64,000 nucleotides of DNA from Nocardia abscessus NBRC 100374 (GCF_000308455.1 NZ_BAFP01000274.1:310001-374000); one strand, 5' to 3'; positions 18,556 to 27,551 are shown, counted from the first letter of the stretch. Numbers and translations: made by a program. The notes: generated from the sequence alone by a model not told the origin.

Positions 18556-19833
18556 GTGGTTGAGACTGTTCTCGTCGGAATAGCCGTGCTCGTTCTCGTC
18601 GGAATCGTCGTCTTCGCGGTGGTGGGCGCCCACTGGTACGTATGGCGGCGGCTCGTGCGGGACACGACCATCACGGAGTCGCGCGCGCGGCGAATCGGCA
18701 CCGCCGTGGTGGTGACGGGGCCGCTGCTGCTGCTGGGCGCGACGGTGGCCGAACTGCTGTCCGCTCCGTTCGCGGTGGTGCGGATCATTGCCTGGCCCGG
18801 CTATCTGTGGGGCGCGTTGTTCGTGTACCTGCTGCTGGCGCTGCTGGTCGGCGAACCGATCCGGTACCTGGCGCTGCGCCGGTTCGCTCGCGACCGCCCG
18901 GTGAGTGAACCCGCGGTCGCCGCGGTCGCGCCCGAAACCGCTGCCGCGCCGAAACTGTCACCGCAGAAGGACGATCCGGTCGAGGAGGCCGAATCCGCGG
19001 GCGCCGCACTGCCGCGCCGCGTCTTCGTTTCCCGTGTGGTGGGCGGAGCCGCCGTCGCCGCCGCGGCGACCACGGTCGGCCTCGGCGCTTACGGCGTCCT
19101 GAACGGACCCACCGTGAAGCACGTCACCGTGCCGCTGGCGAAATTGCCGCGCGGGGCCGACGGCTTTCGGATCGCGGTGGTCAGCGACGTCCACCTGGGA
19201 CCGATCCTGGGGCGCGGTTTCGCCGAACGGGTGGTCCGGACGGTCAACGACACCCAGCCCGATCTCATCGCGGTGGTCGGCGACCTGGTGGACGGCAGCG
19301 TGGAGCACCTCCGCTCGGCTGTCGAGCCGCTGGCCGGGCTGCGCGCGCGGCACGGCGCGTTCTTCGTGACCGGCAACCACGAGTACTTCTCCGGCGCCGA
19401 GCAGTGGGTCGAGCATGTCCAGGAGCTCGGCATGCACCTGCTCGCGAATGCCCGCACCGAACTCCCCGGATTCGACCTGGCGGGCGTGAACGACGTGCAG
19501 GGCGTACGAACCGGGCAGGGCCCGGACTTCGGCAAGGCGCTCGGCGACCGCGACCGGTCGCGCACCGCCGTGCTGCTGGCCCACCAGCCGGTTCTGATCG
19601 ACGACGCGGTGGCGCACGGCGTGGATCTCCAGCTGTCCGGCCACACCCACGGCGGCCAGATCTGGCCCGGCAATTACCTTGCGGGCTTGGCGAACCCGAC
19701 CGTCGCCGGGTTGGAGCGGTACGGCGATACCCAGCTGTACGTGTCCAGGGGAGCCGGGGCGTGGGGTCCGCCGGTGCGAGTGGGCGCACCGTCGGACATC
19801 ACCGTCGTGGAGCTCGCATCGCTCCAGGCTTGA
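18556..19833 (+). CDS. Membrane-bound metallophosphoesterase
   Basis: 425 residues. Three or four transmembrane helices (to about residue 115), then a linker and a Tat-like segment ('RRVFVSRVVGGAAVAAA'), then a calcineurin-like phosphoesterase domain. Metal-binding motifs occur in order: 'VVSDVHLGP', 'VVGDLVDG', 'TGNHEYF', 'LLAHQP' and 'SGHTHGGQIWP'. Family members (YkuE/YaeI-like) hydrolyse phosphodiesters or lipid pyrophosphates near the membrane. GTG 18556 follows a GAGAG sequence. It ends on a hairpin shared with the convergent TerD gene. Confidence 0.92.
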   Translation: MVETVLVGIAVLVLVGIVVFAVVGAHWYVWRRLVRDTTITESRARRIGTAVVVTGPLLLLGATVAELLSAPFAVVRIIAWPGYLWGALFVYLLLALLVGEPIRYLALRRFARDRPVSEPAVAAVAPETAAAPKLSPQKDDPVEEAESAGAALPRRVFVSRVVGGAAVAAAATTVGLGAYGVLNGPTVKHVTVPLAKLPRGADGFRIAVVSDVHLGPILGRGFAERVVRTVNDTQPDLIAVVGDLVDGSVEHLRSAVEPLAGLRARHGAFFVTGNHEYFSGAEQWVEHVQELGMHLLANARTELPGFDLAGVNDVQGVRTGQGPDFGKALGDRDRSRTAVLLAHQPVLIDDAVAHGVDLQLSGHTHGGQIWPGNYLAGLANPTVAGLERYGDTQLYVSRGAGAWGPPVRVGAPSDITVVELASLQA

Positions 19834-19860
19834 TAGCGGCCCGCGAATCCGGCCGCTATC
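19832..19860. terminator. Bidirectional terminator between phosphoesterase and TerD-AIM24 genes
   Basis: A perfect 10-bp stem GATAGCGGCC / GGCCGCTATC with a 9-nt loop fills the 22-base gap between the two convergent stop codons and overlaps both. Confidence 0.8.
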
Positions 19861-21292
19861 CGAACAGTCCGCCCAGCACACCACCGCTCTGGCCGGCTTC
19901 CTGTCCGCCGCCGGTGCCCCCGAGGAAGCCGCCCGGCGGCAGCTCCGACGGCTGCACGATGACGAATCCGCGTCCGGAGAACGACAGCGTCATGCCCTCG
20001 CCGGTGCTGCGGCCCATCAGGCGGCCCAGCCCGAAGGAATCGTTGCGTTTGATGCCGGTTTGCAGGCTCGACGACCAAGCCACCGCCGCCTGCGGGTCGG
20101 CGTAGGTCGGCTGGTCGACATCGAGCACCACCGGCGTGCCGTGCGTGGTGATGGCGATGCGGCCGCGGCCGGTGAAGACACAGTTGAACAAACCGGCGTT
20201 GCTGGCGAATCCGGCGGCGCCCTGCACCATCCGGATGTCGTAGCGCAACGAGGAATCGAACGCGAGCACGTTGGCGCCGTTGATGGTGAGGCCGTCGGTG
20301 CCGTCCAGGTCCATGGTGTGCACGTCGGCGGCGCCGTTGGCGACGAACAGGTCGCCGCGGCCGGACACCTTCATCAGCGGAACGCCTTCACCGGTCAGCC
20401 GCTGCTGGATCGCCCGGCCGATGCCACCCGCACCGAGCGCCTGGAACTGCAGGTCGCCCTGATAGGCGACCATCGATCCGGCACGCGCCATGACCTCGCC
20501 GTTCACGGCCACCTTGATCATCTTGCCGCCCTGCTTCTGGATGCCCGCGCCGGTGACTTCGGCGTGGCTGGGGGCGAACAGTTCGCTCTGCATCGGCAGC
20601 GCTCCTTGCTGGGGTGAGGGCATCGGTGGCGGCGGCGCCGCGGCGGCGGGTGCGGAATAAGCCGGTTGCGGTGGATAGGCGGGTGGTGGCGTGGGTTGGT
20701 ACGCCGGTGGCGGAGCAGGGTGGTACGCCGGGGGTGGCGCAGGTTGATGCGCGGGTGGGGGAGCCGGAGCGGACGGCGCGGGCGACGCAGCCGGTTCGTC
20801 ATCGATGTTCACGCCGAAAGCCGTTGCGATACCGGCCAATCCGTTGTCATAACCCTGACCGACCGCGCGCACCTTCCAGCCACCGCCACGGCGGTAGACC
20901 TCCACGCACACCACGGCGGTCTCGGTGCTGAGCCCGGTCATCGGGAAGGCCAGCGTGCCGGAGGGGGAGGCGATACTCGCGCGCAGCGAGCCCGCGGCAG
21001 CGAATGTGGGCGGACCGTTGCCGTCCAGGCTCGCCGTGACGACGACGCGATCCACGTCGCCGGGCAGCGCGCCGGTCTGGATGTCCACCACGTCACCGGA
21101 GCCCCGGCCGTGCCGATAGGTGACGCCCGGCGCGACCGGCTGGTTGAAGAATACGAAATCGGCGTCGGAGCGCACCCGCCCCGCCGAGTTCAGCAGCAGC
21201 GCCGAGACGTCGACCGGAGCCGAGCAGGTGACGGTCACCGTCAGCCGGTCGCCGGGCGCGGGGCGGTTCTCACCGCGAGCGAGGTCGGTCAC
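19856..21292 (-). CDS. TerD-domain and AIM24-domain fusion protein
   Basis: 478 residues from GTG 21292, chosen because 'TDLARGENRPAPG' is the usual TerD-like N-terminus. Residues 1-165 are a TerD domain ('SALLLNSAGRVRSDADFVFFNQP', 'VYRRGGGWKVRAVGQGYDNGL'), associated with tellurite/stress resistance and calcium binding. Residues 170-235 are a proline-rich linker of PPPAY units. Residues 240-440 match the AIM24/DUF124 beta-prism family ('MVAYQGDLQFQALG', 'SGRGDLFVANGAADVHTM'). The C-terminus is glycine-rich. It probably acts in envelope stress; the link between the two domains is known in actinobacteria but its function is not. Confidence 0.88.
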   Translation of the reverse strand: MTDLARGENRPAPGDRLTVTVTCSAPVDVSALLLNSAGRVRSDADFVFFNQPVAPGVTYRHGRGSGDVVDIQTGALPGDVDRVVVTASLDGNGPPTFAAAGSLRASIASPSGTLAFPMTGLSTETAVVCVEVYRRGGGWKVRAVGQGYDNGLAGIATAFGVNIDDEPAASPAPSAPAPPPAHQPAPPPAYHPAPPPAYQPTPPPAYPPQPAYSAPAAAAPPPPMPSPQQGALPMQSELFAPSHAEVTGAGIQKQGGKMIKVAVNGEVMARAGSMVAYQGDLQFQALGAGGIGRAIQQRLTGEGVPLMKVSGRGDLFVANGAADVHTMDLDGTDGLTINGANVLAFDSSLRYDIRMVQGAAGFASNAGLFNCVFTGRGRIAITTHGTPVVLDVDQPTYADPQAAVAWSSSLQTGIKRNDSFGLGRLMGRSTGEGMTLSFSGRGFVIVQPSELPPGGFLGGTGGGQEAGQSGGVLGGLFG

Positions 21293-21457
21293 GGCAGGCC
21301 GTCCGATCCGCGGTGGCGCCCTCGGGTTGACATGCGATTCACGGCCTCCAGTGTGTCGTGCGTCCGGAACGCGCGCCACAGGCAGCCCCGGAACGTACGC
21401 TCACCAGGCATTTTGCAGTTCGCGGCGCCTGTGCGCCGATCCCCCTCATACGACGAA

Positions 21458-21480
21458 AGCCCGGCCGTATCGGCCGGGCT
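21458..21480 (-). terminator. Hairpin terminator after the small hypothetical gene
   Basis: Perfect 10-bp stem AGCCCGGCCG / CGGCCGGGCT with a 3-nt loop, 15 bases after the stop of the minus-strand gene at 21496. Confidence 0.8.
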
Positions 21481-21495
21481 CTTGCCGCGAGGGGG

Positions 21496-21792
21496 TCAGA
21501 GGACTTCGGCGTACATGGTGCCGTCGAGGATGCCGAATTCGACCTGCCCGGGGAACAAGGGCAGTGCGCCGGTGGCGTGCTGGGTGTGGTTGAGCGCGAT
21601 GGTCTCGGTGGCCCACCGGTGCAACGGCTCGGGTAGACGCAGGACCCGGTGGTCGGTGCAGCGGACGTAGGGGTAGGTGAGCTCGCCGGGCCGGGCGAGC
21701 GGGTTGTGGATGTCGAGGGTGGCGATGTCCAGGACCAGTCCGGTGTGCTTGGCGGAGGCGACGGTCGGTGGCTGCAGTTCGATGTCGTCCAT
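21496..21792 (-). CDS. Hypothetical actinobacterial protein
   Basis: 98 residues, soluble, no signal or membrane segment. It contains 'LVLDIATLDIHNPLARPGEL' and 'HATGALPLFPGQVEFGILDG'; I do not recognise the family. ATG 21792 is used; a TTG at 21813 in the same frame would add seven residues and neither has a strong Shine-Dalgarno. Coding is supported by codon bias and a clean terminator right behind the stop. Confidence 0.6.
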   Translation of the reverse strand: MDDIELQPPTVASAKHTGLVLDIATLDIHNPLARPGELTYPYVRCTDHRVLRLPEPLHRWATETIALNHTQHATGALPLFPGQVEFGILDGTMYAEVL

Positions 21793-22204
21793 GACCGAAA
21801 ACGGTAGCTCCAAGGATGCCCGATGCGGGTGATTCCGCGCGAATGTCCGTGGGAATTCATGGAAAGTGGGGGACGGCGAGGTTCATCGAATCGGGTGAAC
21901 CCCACCGCTACCACCAGCGATCGCGGCCGGCTTGGGCATACCGGGGCCGCGCTGGATGTCCCGGAGCCACCGGGACTGCGCCGAGCCTAAGCGACGCTGG
22001 AGATTCGCGGTGGCGTTTCCCGGAAATCGGCACGGGTTGTCCCCCGGCTCGGATCGGGGGGCGACCCGCCGGTAACCGACGCCGGAATGTCCGGTTCGCC
22101 GTACTGCGGCTTACTATGCGTGCGGCGTGAAAGAAGCTGTGCGCGTTGAGTATCCGGCACGGCTGTGGGTGCTGTTCAATTTTTCCTTCAGGAGGGTGAA
22201 AGAC
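21793..22204. other. Divergent intergenic region
   Basis: 412 bases between the minus-strand hypothetical gene and the plus-strand small membrane protein. It holds a 7-bp hairpin (GTCCCGG / CCGGGAC, 21958-21976) and presumably both promoters. I see no further gene. Confidence 0.45.
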
Positions 22205-22393
22205 GTGCTCTATGTAGTCATCGCGGCCATCGTCGTCACGTTGTTGGCCGTGTCGGCCGCGGCGATGGTGTGGGATCCGCGCCGTCGTGCCGAGTTGGAC
22301 GAGTACGAGTACGACATGGACGAGGACATGGCCGCGTCGGACGAGTACGCCCGCCAGCGCGGTGTCGAATGGCCGCGCAAGCAGAGCGTCTGA
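22205..22393 (+). CDS. Small single-pass membrane protein, MVWDP/WPR family
   Basis: 62 residues from GTG 22205, supported by a perfect AGGAGG nine bases upstream. An N-terminal transmembrane helix (about 2-20) is followed by AAAMVWDPRRR, a very acidic stretch (DEYEYDMDED) and a C-terminal EWPRK. A second protein at 49429-49623 has the same order of elements (helix, AAAMVWDP, RR, WPR), so the two are paralogues. Function unknown. A 12-bp terminator follows. Confidence 0.75.
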   Translation: MLYVVIAAIVVTLLAVSAAAMVWDPRRRAELDEYEYDMDEDMAASDEYARQRGVEWPRKQSV

Positions 22394-22431
22394 TCTGCGC
22401 GGACGGCCGCCCGACGGGCGGCGGCGAATCC

Positions 22432-22459
22432 GGTGCCCAGCCGAATGCGGCTGGGCACC
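22432..22459. terminator. Bidirectional terminator
   Basis: Perfect 12-bp stem GGTGCCCAGCCG / CGGCTGGGCACC with a 4-nt loop, between the small membrane-protein gene (+) and the DUF6081-like gene (-). Confidence 0.85.
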
Positions 22460-22499
22460 ACGCATTTCCGACACATTCCGCCGCGGTCGGCGGGTCCGG

Positions 22500-23204
22500 T
22501 CAGTCCACGGTGAAATCACGCCACGCCGCGTGCAGGCCCTGCCCGCGCAACGAGGTGCTGTGCCCGTCCTGGATCGGATGCAAGGTGATGATGCCGAATC
22601 CGATCTGCACCGTCTCCGGCAGCTGCGGCACGTGCGCTCGGTACACCGGGGCGTCATCGACATACCAGCCCGCGGTGCCGGCCGCGCGGTCCAGGGTGAC
22701 GGTGTAGCGGTGGAACTCGCCGGGCTTGATGTCGACTCCCGCGAGCGGGGCGTGCACCACGTGGGTGAACGCCTCCTGCGCGGGGACGACGCCCGGCACG
22801 AGCAGCCGTTCGTGGATCGCGTACGCCTGCTTGCCGGTCGCGATCAGATCGAAGACCTGGGCGCTGCTCATATCGAGGACGTTGAACGCGGCGAACCCGT
22901 CGCGGTAGTCCGCACCGGTGGCGCCGATGTTCTCCGCCGCCATCTCCACGGCGAAAGTCCGTGGTCCGCCGGTGAGGTCGAACGCCTCGGTCGACACCAG
23001 CAGGTGCTTCGGGTTGTCCAGGATCTGCACGTCGGCATGGGAGCGAGTGAAAGCGTCGATCCGGACCGACACGGTGCCCTCGCCGACCTCGGTGCGGGCG
23101 GCCGGGTCGGCGTAGCACCAGGACCGGCCTTCGCCGAGCGGGACCTCCAGGAAACGCCACCGGTCTTCGTTCAGATCCGGTCCGTTCAGGTCGTCGTATG
23201 ACAT
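22500..23204 (-). CDS. DUF6081-like protein
   Basis: 234 residues, no signal peptide. Regions such as 'WRFLEVPLGEGRSWCYADP' and 'FAVEMAAENIGATGADYRDGF' and the beta-rich profile fit the actinobacterial DUF6081 group, possibly a concanavalin-like beta sandwich. No reaction is known. Its start lies eight bases after the methyltransferase stop, so the two genes form an operon, which suggests a shared pathway. Confidence 0.72.
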   Translation of the reverse strand: MSYDDLNGPDLNEDRWRFLEVPLGEGRSWCYADPAARTEVGEGTVSVRIDAFTRSHADVQILDNPKHLLVSTEAFDLTGGPRTFAVEMAAENIGATGADYRDGFAAFNVLDMSSAQVFDLIATGKQAYAIHERLLVPGVVPAQEAFTHVVHAPLAGVDIKPGEFHRYTVTLDRAAGTAGWYVDDAPVYRAHVPQLPETVQIGFGIITLHPIQDGHSTSLRGQGLHAAWRDFTVD

Positions 23205-23212
23205 TGTGGCAG

Positions 23213-24142
23213 TTACCTCTCAGCCGAGTCGTGCTCGGCGGAATTCGATAGGTCGTGCTGGTGTGCCCGGCGCCGCAGCCTGGTTACCACGCCGTTCGAC
23301 GATCCCGATTTGTAGCCGACCCCGCCGAGCAGCAGACGTTCCTCGGTCAGCCGCGGACGTAACGCGGGGCCCATCGGCCACCAGTCGTCGAGCTCGACCA
23401 GACCGGGTTCGAGCAGGTCCAGATCGCCGAAATACGACGCGATCTGCTCGCGGGTGCGGTACCAGCCGGAGCCCAAGCCCATTTCGGTGAATCGCCGCTG
23501 TAGCTCGATGGCCATCTCGTGCGCTTCGTCGCCATCGGCCGGATCGTAGAAATGCGTGATCGCGACATACGATCCGACGGGCAGCGCATTGATGTACTGA
23601 CGCATGATCCCGGCGGGATCGAGAGCGTCGTCGACGTGATGCAGGATGCCGCACAGGATCAGCGCCAACGGGCGGGTGAGATCGAGGTGCGGGGTGACCT
23701 CGGAGTGCGACAGCAGCGTGTTCGGCTCGGTCAGGTCCGCGGGCACGAAATGCGTGTACGCGTTGCGCTCGAGCAGTACGCGGCCGTGAATATTGCAGAC
23801 CGGGTCGTTGTCGACGTACACCACGCGCGCCTGGGGATTCTGCTGTTGCGCGATCTCGTGGGTGTTGCCGACGGTCGGCAGGCCCGCGCCGATGTCGAGG
23901 AATTGATCGATGCCCGCGGTACCGGCCAGGTAGCGCACCACGCGGTGCAGCCAACGGCGATTCATGCGGGCCACGTCGCTCTGGCGCGGCGCGACTTCGG
24001 CGACTTTGTCGCGTACGTAGCGGTCGACCTCGTAATTGTCCTTGCCACCGAGGGTGGCGTCGTAGACGCGGGCGATACTCGCGCGTGTCGTGTCCACGCC
24101 GACCGGCGCGCGGACACCGGTCCGGGGGGCGGGATCGGACAT
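23213..24142 (-). CDS. SAM-dependent methyltransferase, SAV2177/DUF574 family
   Basis: 309 residues. The family signature 'IARVYDATLGGKDNYEVDR' is at about 24-42 and the SAM-binding region is 'DQFLDIGAGLPTVGNTHEIAQ', with 'VVYVDNDPVC' giving the acidic ribose contact. These methyltransferases are abundant in Streptomyces and Nocardia; substrates are unknown. ATG 24142 has AGAGG upstream. A homologue lies at 32272. Co-transcribed with the DUF6081-like gene. Confidence 0.92.
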   Translation of the reverse strand: MSDPAPRTGVRAPVGVDTTRASIARVYDATLGGKDNYEVDRYVRDKVAEVAPRQSDVARMNRRWLHRVVRYLAGTAGIDQFLDIGAGLPTVGNTHEIAQQQNPQARVVYVDNDPVCNIHGRVLLERNAYTHFVPADLTEPNTLLSHSEVTPHLDLTRPLALILCGILHHVDDALDPAGIMRQYINALPVGSYVAITHFYDPADGDEAHEMAIELQRRFTEMGLGSGWYRTREQIASYFGDLDLLEPGLVELDDWWPMGPALRPRLTEERLLLGGVGYKSGSSNGVVTRLRRRAHQHDLSNSAEHDSAER

Positions 24143-24307
24143 GGAGACCTCTTTCTAGTTCCGTCGCCTGGCTCACCAGCCTAGAGTCCGCCGAATTGCC
24201 GGGCAATCCGCGCGGATGCGTTCGGCCAGTGCTGATTTCGTAGTCCGATCGGGGCTGCTCGCGACCCGCGACCGGGTCGGTGTGGATAGGTGATCGCGAG
24301 TGGTGAC

Positions 24308-24775
24308 TCAGGACGCGGCGGGCCGGTGCAGGACACATCCGGGCAGCCAGCCGCCTTGGACGTGCGTCACCCGCCACCAGTCGATGTGCACCTCCACCGC
24401 CTCGATCGGCGTCGACAAGAACGGTTCGATCCGCGGCTCCTTTCGTAACACGGAGCGGAAGGTCTCCTCCCGCTCATTGGTTTCCGTTCGCACCACGGCG
24501 GTGCCGAGCCCCTGTGCGAACGGGTTGAGGAAACCGTCGGGGACGATCTTGACCCCGATGCTCGGATTGGCTCGCAGACTGTCCAGCGTCCGCCCGCCGG
24601 ACTCGAGCACGAGCGTCAAGCGGAACGGATCTCCGTCCAGTTCGGCGAAGAACGCGTTCGAGCACCAGTTCACGCCGTCCTTCGACGTCGCGAGGTCGAT
24701 GCTGGTGAAGCCGAGGACGCCGGTCAGCTTGTCGCGGATATCCTGATCGGTGATCTGCACGTCGTTCGATGTCAT
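24308..24775 (-). CDS. FMN-binding split-barrel (pyridoxamine 5'-phosphate oxidase-like) protein
   Basis: 155 residues from ATG 24775. The sequence has the split-barrel layout: 'TSIDLATSKDGVNWCSNAFFAEL', 'FRLTLVLESGGRTLDSLRANP' and 'GTAVVRTETNEREETFRSVL', ending with a tryptophan-rich strand. Relatives bind FMN, F420 or heme and oxidise or reduce small molecules. No partner gene is evident. Confidence 0.78.
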   Translation of the reverse strand: MTSNDVQITDQDIRDKLTGVLGFTSIDLATSKDGVNWCSNAFFAELDGDPFRLTLVLESGGRTLDSLRANPSIGVKIVPDGFLNPFAQGLGTAVVRTETNEREETFRSVLRKEPRIEPFLSTPIEAVEVHIDWWRVTHVQGGWLPGCVLHRPAAS

Positions 24776-25117
24776 ATCGCGCTCCGTGGTGGGGGACGGG
24801 TGCTGTGTTCTGCGGCCGACGCCGCCGAGGATGAGACCTTCGTCGACCCCACTGTCGACGCCATGGCGCTCGTCATCCGCGTGGCCATCGTCGGGGGCGA
24901 CTTTACGCATACCCGTCCCGCCGCGCGCGAGATTGTGGACATGATATTACGTTGTCACTCTTGCCAATCCATGCCTACGCACGGAAGCTCCGGCACGCGC
25001 CCGCGTCAGGGCGGTTGTCCGGGTTCGTCCGAGTAGGATCTGCAGCCGACGTTCAGAGAGCTGTGATGGTGGAGGCACTACGCCCCGCGGCTAACCCCCG
25101 ATCGGCCGGAGGCACGC
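24776..25117. other. Divergent intergenic region
   Basis: 342 bases between the flavin-binding protein gene (-) and the XRE regulator (+). An AT-richer patch around 24930-24960 probably contains promoter elements. No gene, hairpin or repeat stands out. Confidence 0.45.
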
Positions 25118-26014
25118 ATGAGCAACGACGACGACAGCGGCGACCCCGCGGATTTTCCTGCGGCAGAACGTGGTCCGACCGTCCTGCGGATCGCGCTCGG
25201 CAGCCGGTTGCGTCAGCTGCGTGAGGGGTGCGCGATCAGCAGGGAGGCCGCGGGCGACGCCATCCGCGGATCGCACGCCAAGATCAGTCGCCTGGAGTTG
25301 GGCCGGACCGGGTTCAAGGAACGCGATCTGCGCGACCTGCTCAGCCTCTACGGCATTGTCGACCCCGCTGAACGCGAAACGTACTTCGAGCTGGCTCGCC
25401 GGGCCAACGACCCGGGCTGGTGGCAGCACTACAGCGATCTACTACCCGCGTGGTTCGAGACCTACATCGGACTGGAGCAGGCGGCCACCACCATCCGCAC
25501 CTACGAGGCCCAATTCGTGCCGGGTCTGCTGCAGACCGCCGATTACGCGCGCGCGGTGATCCAGCTCGGCAACTCCGACGAGACCGAACGCCGGGTCGCC
25601 ATTCGCATGCGCCGCCAGGAGATCCTCAACCGAGTGGCCGCCCCTACGCTGTGGGCGGTCGTCGACGAGAACGCGCTGCGCAGGCCGGTCGGCGGGATGG
25701 AAGTCCTGCGCGAGCAGATCGAGCATCTGCTCGCGATGGCAGAGCGTCCCAGCATCCGGATCCAGGTGCTGCCCTATTCCGCGGGCGGGCACTCGGCTGC
25801 CGGTGGTCCGTTCAGCATCCTTCGTTTCCCGGAGCCCGAGCTGGCCGACATCGTCTACACCGAGCAGCTCACCAGTTCGCTGTATTTCGACAAGCAGCGC
25901 GACGTCGAGTTGTACATGTCGGTGATGAACCGGCTCAGCGTGGAAGCGCTGTCGCCGGTCGACAGTGTGCGCTTCCTGCGGGATCTGCTCACCGAGATGC
26001 AATCGGGCGAATAG
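25118..26014 (+). CDS. XRE-family regulator with DUF5753 domain
   Basis: 298 residues. N-terminal helix-turn-helix ('LRQLREGCAISREAAGDAI', then 'SHAKISRLELGRTGF') followed by a DUF5753 domain with the typical 'ARRANDPGWWQHYSDLLPAWF', 'AQFVPGLLQTADYARAVI' and 'ILRFPEPELADIVYTEQL'. Such proteins (WhiJ/AbaA-orfA type) usually work with a small DUF397 protein encoded next door; none is seen here. Likely a developmental or metabolic switch. Confidence 0.93.
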   Translation: MSNDDDSGDPADFPAAERGPTVLRIALGSRLRQLREGCAISREAAGDAIRGSHAKISRLELGRTGFKERDLRDLLSLYGIVDPAERETYFELARRANDPGWWQHYSDLLPAWFETYIGLEQAATTIRTYEAQFVPGLLQTADYARAVIQLGNSDETERRVAIRMRRQEILNRVAAPTLWAVVDENALRRPVGGMEVLREQIEHLLAMAERPSIRIQVLPYSAGGHSAAGGPFSILRFPEPELADIVYTEQLTSSLYFDKQRDVELYMSVMNRLSVEALSPVDSVRFLRDLLTEMQSGE

Positions 26015-26349
26015 GACGCGCCCAGTCGTCGCGCCCGGCGTGCGGCCACGCCGGTGCGGAGAGTTTGCCGATCGGGTCGGCAGTCGTTGGAATGCTGCGT
26101 CCGGCGCGGGTTCGCGAGGGCTATTCAAAAACCGGTCGGTCGGCTCTATTCGCCCGAGGTGCCCGGAAAATCGAAGGCTCTGAACGCAATCCTCGAGTCG
26201 AGGCTCGAAATGTGTTGGCGGCAAGTGTAAGTCGTCGAAAAGCGGTCGTCGCGATAGGTAACAGTTCGACATCTCCACCGCGCGTCTGATGCGTATTCGT
26301 TATCAATCGAAGCTCGTCAACCTGGATTTTCACGGTTTTCGAGGCCAGT

Positions 26350-26375
26350 GGCGCGCATGCACATGCACGCGCGCC
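26350..26375. repeat. Near-perfect palindrome
   Basis: GGCGCGCATGCA - CA - TGCACGCGCGCC: 12-base arms with one mismatch and a 2-nt centre. It could form a cruciform, terminate the XRE transcript or bind a dimeric regulator. Confidence 0.55.
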
Positions 26376-26484
26376 TGTATGTACCGATGGATGATCACCG
26401 ATGCGACGCGGCCGCCGGGATATGGCAGTATCCCTGTCGAGGTCGGGGTCTGAGGAACGACTCGGGCACTGGCTGGTTCGGCCG

Positions 26485-26514
26485 CGGCGGCCCCAACGAG
26501 AGTTGGGGCCGCCG
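26485..26514 (-). terminator. Terminator of the LGFP-repeat gene
   Basis: Perfect 13-bp stem CGGCGGCCCCAAC / GTTGGGGCCGCCG with a GAGA tetraloop, 87 bases after the stop on the minus strand. Confidence 0.8.
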
Positions 26515-26601
26515 GCGGAACCGTTACGAACCGCCCCGATGTCCGGATTGCCGAGAATTCACGGCGTCAGCACGATCCGGATCGGTTCGAATCGAATCCC
26601 G

Positions 26602-27351
26602 CTAGGGCGTCCAGGTGATGCGGCCGCCTTCGAAATCCTGCGCCTTGCCGTTCTCGAAGTCGTATTCGTCGCCGGTCGGGTAGCCGTAGCGGCCGGCTTC
26701 GCCGCCTGCGGCTTCCCAGGAATCACGGATGGCGCCCCAGATGACGTGCGGGCCGGTGCGGGCGGACCAGTAGATGGCGCCGCCGCCGAAGAGGTTGTAG
26801 CGGCCGCTGCCTGCGCGGGCGGGGGATTCGTCGGTGATGGGGAACCCCAGCGGGCTGCTCTCCCAGCCGTAGGAGCCCCACTTGTCGCGGATCACGCCGC
26901 TGATCTGATGCGCCGCCGTGCCGAGGGACCAGTAGATGGAGCCGTTCTGGAAGACGCTGTAGCTCCCGGGCTTCGACGGCGTCGCCGCTTCCCGGGCCAC
27001 GGGGTAGCCGAGCGCTCCGGCCTCGAAGCCCAGAGTGCCCCATTTGTCGCGGATCGCGCCGCCGACCTGATGGGCTCCGGTGTCGGGGTGGAAGTAGATG
27101 GAGGAGCCGCGCTCGAATGCTTGGTAGCGGCCGCCGCGGGCGGAGGGCGACTCGGGAGTGACCGGGTCGCCGAAGAACGCCGGTCCGCCCGCCTGGTCGT
27201 ATTCGACCTCGATCGCTCCGCCGACGTCGTAGGGGCCGATCGGGCGTGCGGCCGCATCGGGGCCGATGCCGGTGAACAGGGTAGCGAGCGCGGCCGCGAC
27301 GGCGACAGCGCCGCGGGTGCGCGAGCGGTGCGGGCGACGGTGCCGTGCCAA
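26602..27351 (-). CDS. Secreted LGFP-repeat protein
   Basis: 249 residues. TTG 27351 is the start, with AGGAG six bases upstream and an Arg-rich signal peptide right after (cleavage near AAARP, residue 36). Four LGFP-type repeats of about 54 residues follow, with cores FFGDP (59), LGYP (114), LGFP (168) and YGYP (222) and recurrent 'GAIRDKWG' and 'GSIYWS'. LGFP repeats occur in envelope proteins of mycolic-acid bacteria and are thought to bind the cell wall. No catalytic domain is attached. Confidence 0.9.
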   Translation of the reverse strand: MARHRRPHRSRTRGAVAVAAALATLFTGIGPDAAARPIGPYDVGGAIEVEYDQAGGPAFFGDPVTPESPSARGGRYQAFERGSSIYFHPDTGAHQVGGAIRDKWGTLGFEAGALGYPVAREAATPSKPGSYSVFQNGSIYWSLGTAAHQISGVIRDKWGSYGWESSPLGFPITDESPARAGSGRYNLFGGGAIYWSARTGPHVIWGAIRDSWEAAGGEAGRYGYPTGDEYDFENGKAQDFEGGRITWTP

Positions 27352-27551
27352 AGTGAACTCCTGTGCATCTCGGGTGGCTGCGGGATGGCGCTGAAGCTGT
27401 GGTCGGCGTGCGAAGATCAAATTACCCCGCGACGTCCCGGCGCGGAGGATTACGAGCCACTCGACTCGTCTGGTGTCGTGGGCGTCGCCGCGGGACAGTC
27501 GGCGCGAGTAGCCCATCCAACTCGTGGAGAGCTGAAAATGTTTCGTCGCCG

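Larger units (their letters stand above)
26015..26601. other. Intergenic stretch with a palindrome and a terminator, no gene seen
   Basis: 587 bases. It contains a 26-base near-perfect palindrome at 26350-26375 and the terminator of the LGFP gene at 26485-26514. Composition is AT-richer from about 26170 to 26340. No open frame with a credible start is present; a small RNA cannot be excluded. Confidence 0.5.

Noticed and set aside
26575..26600. GGTTCGAATCGAATCCC, tRNA T-arm-like sequence
   Set aside because: No acceptor or anticodon stems can be formed around it, and it overlaps the end region of the LGFP gene.
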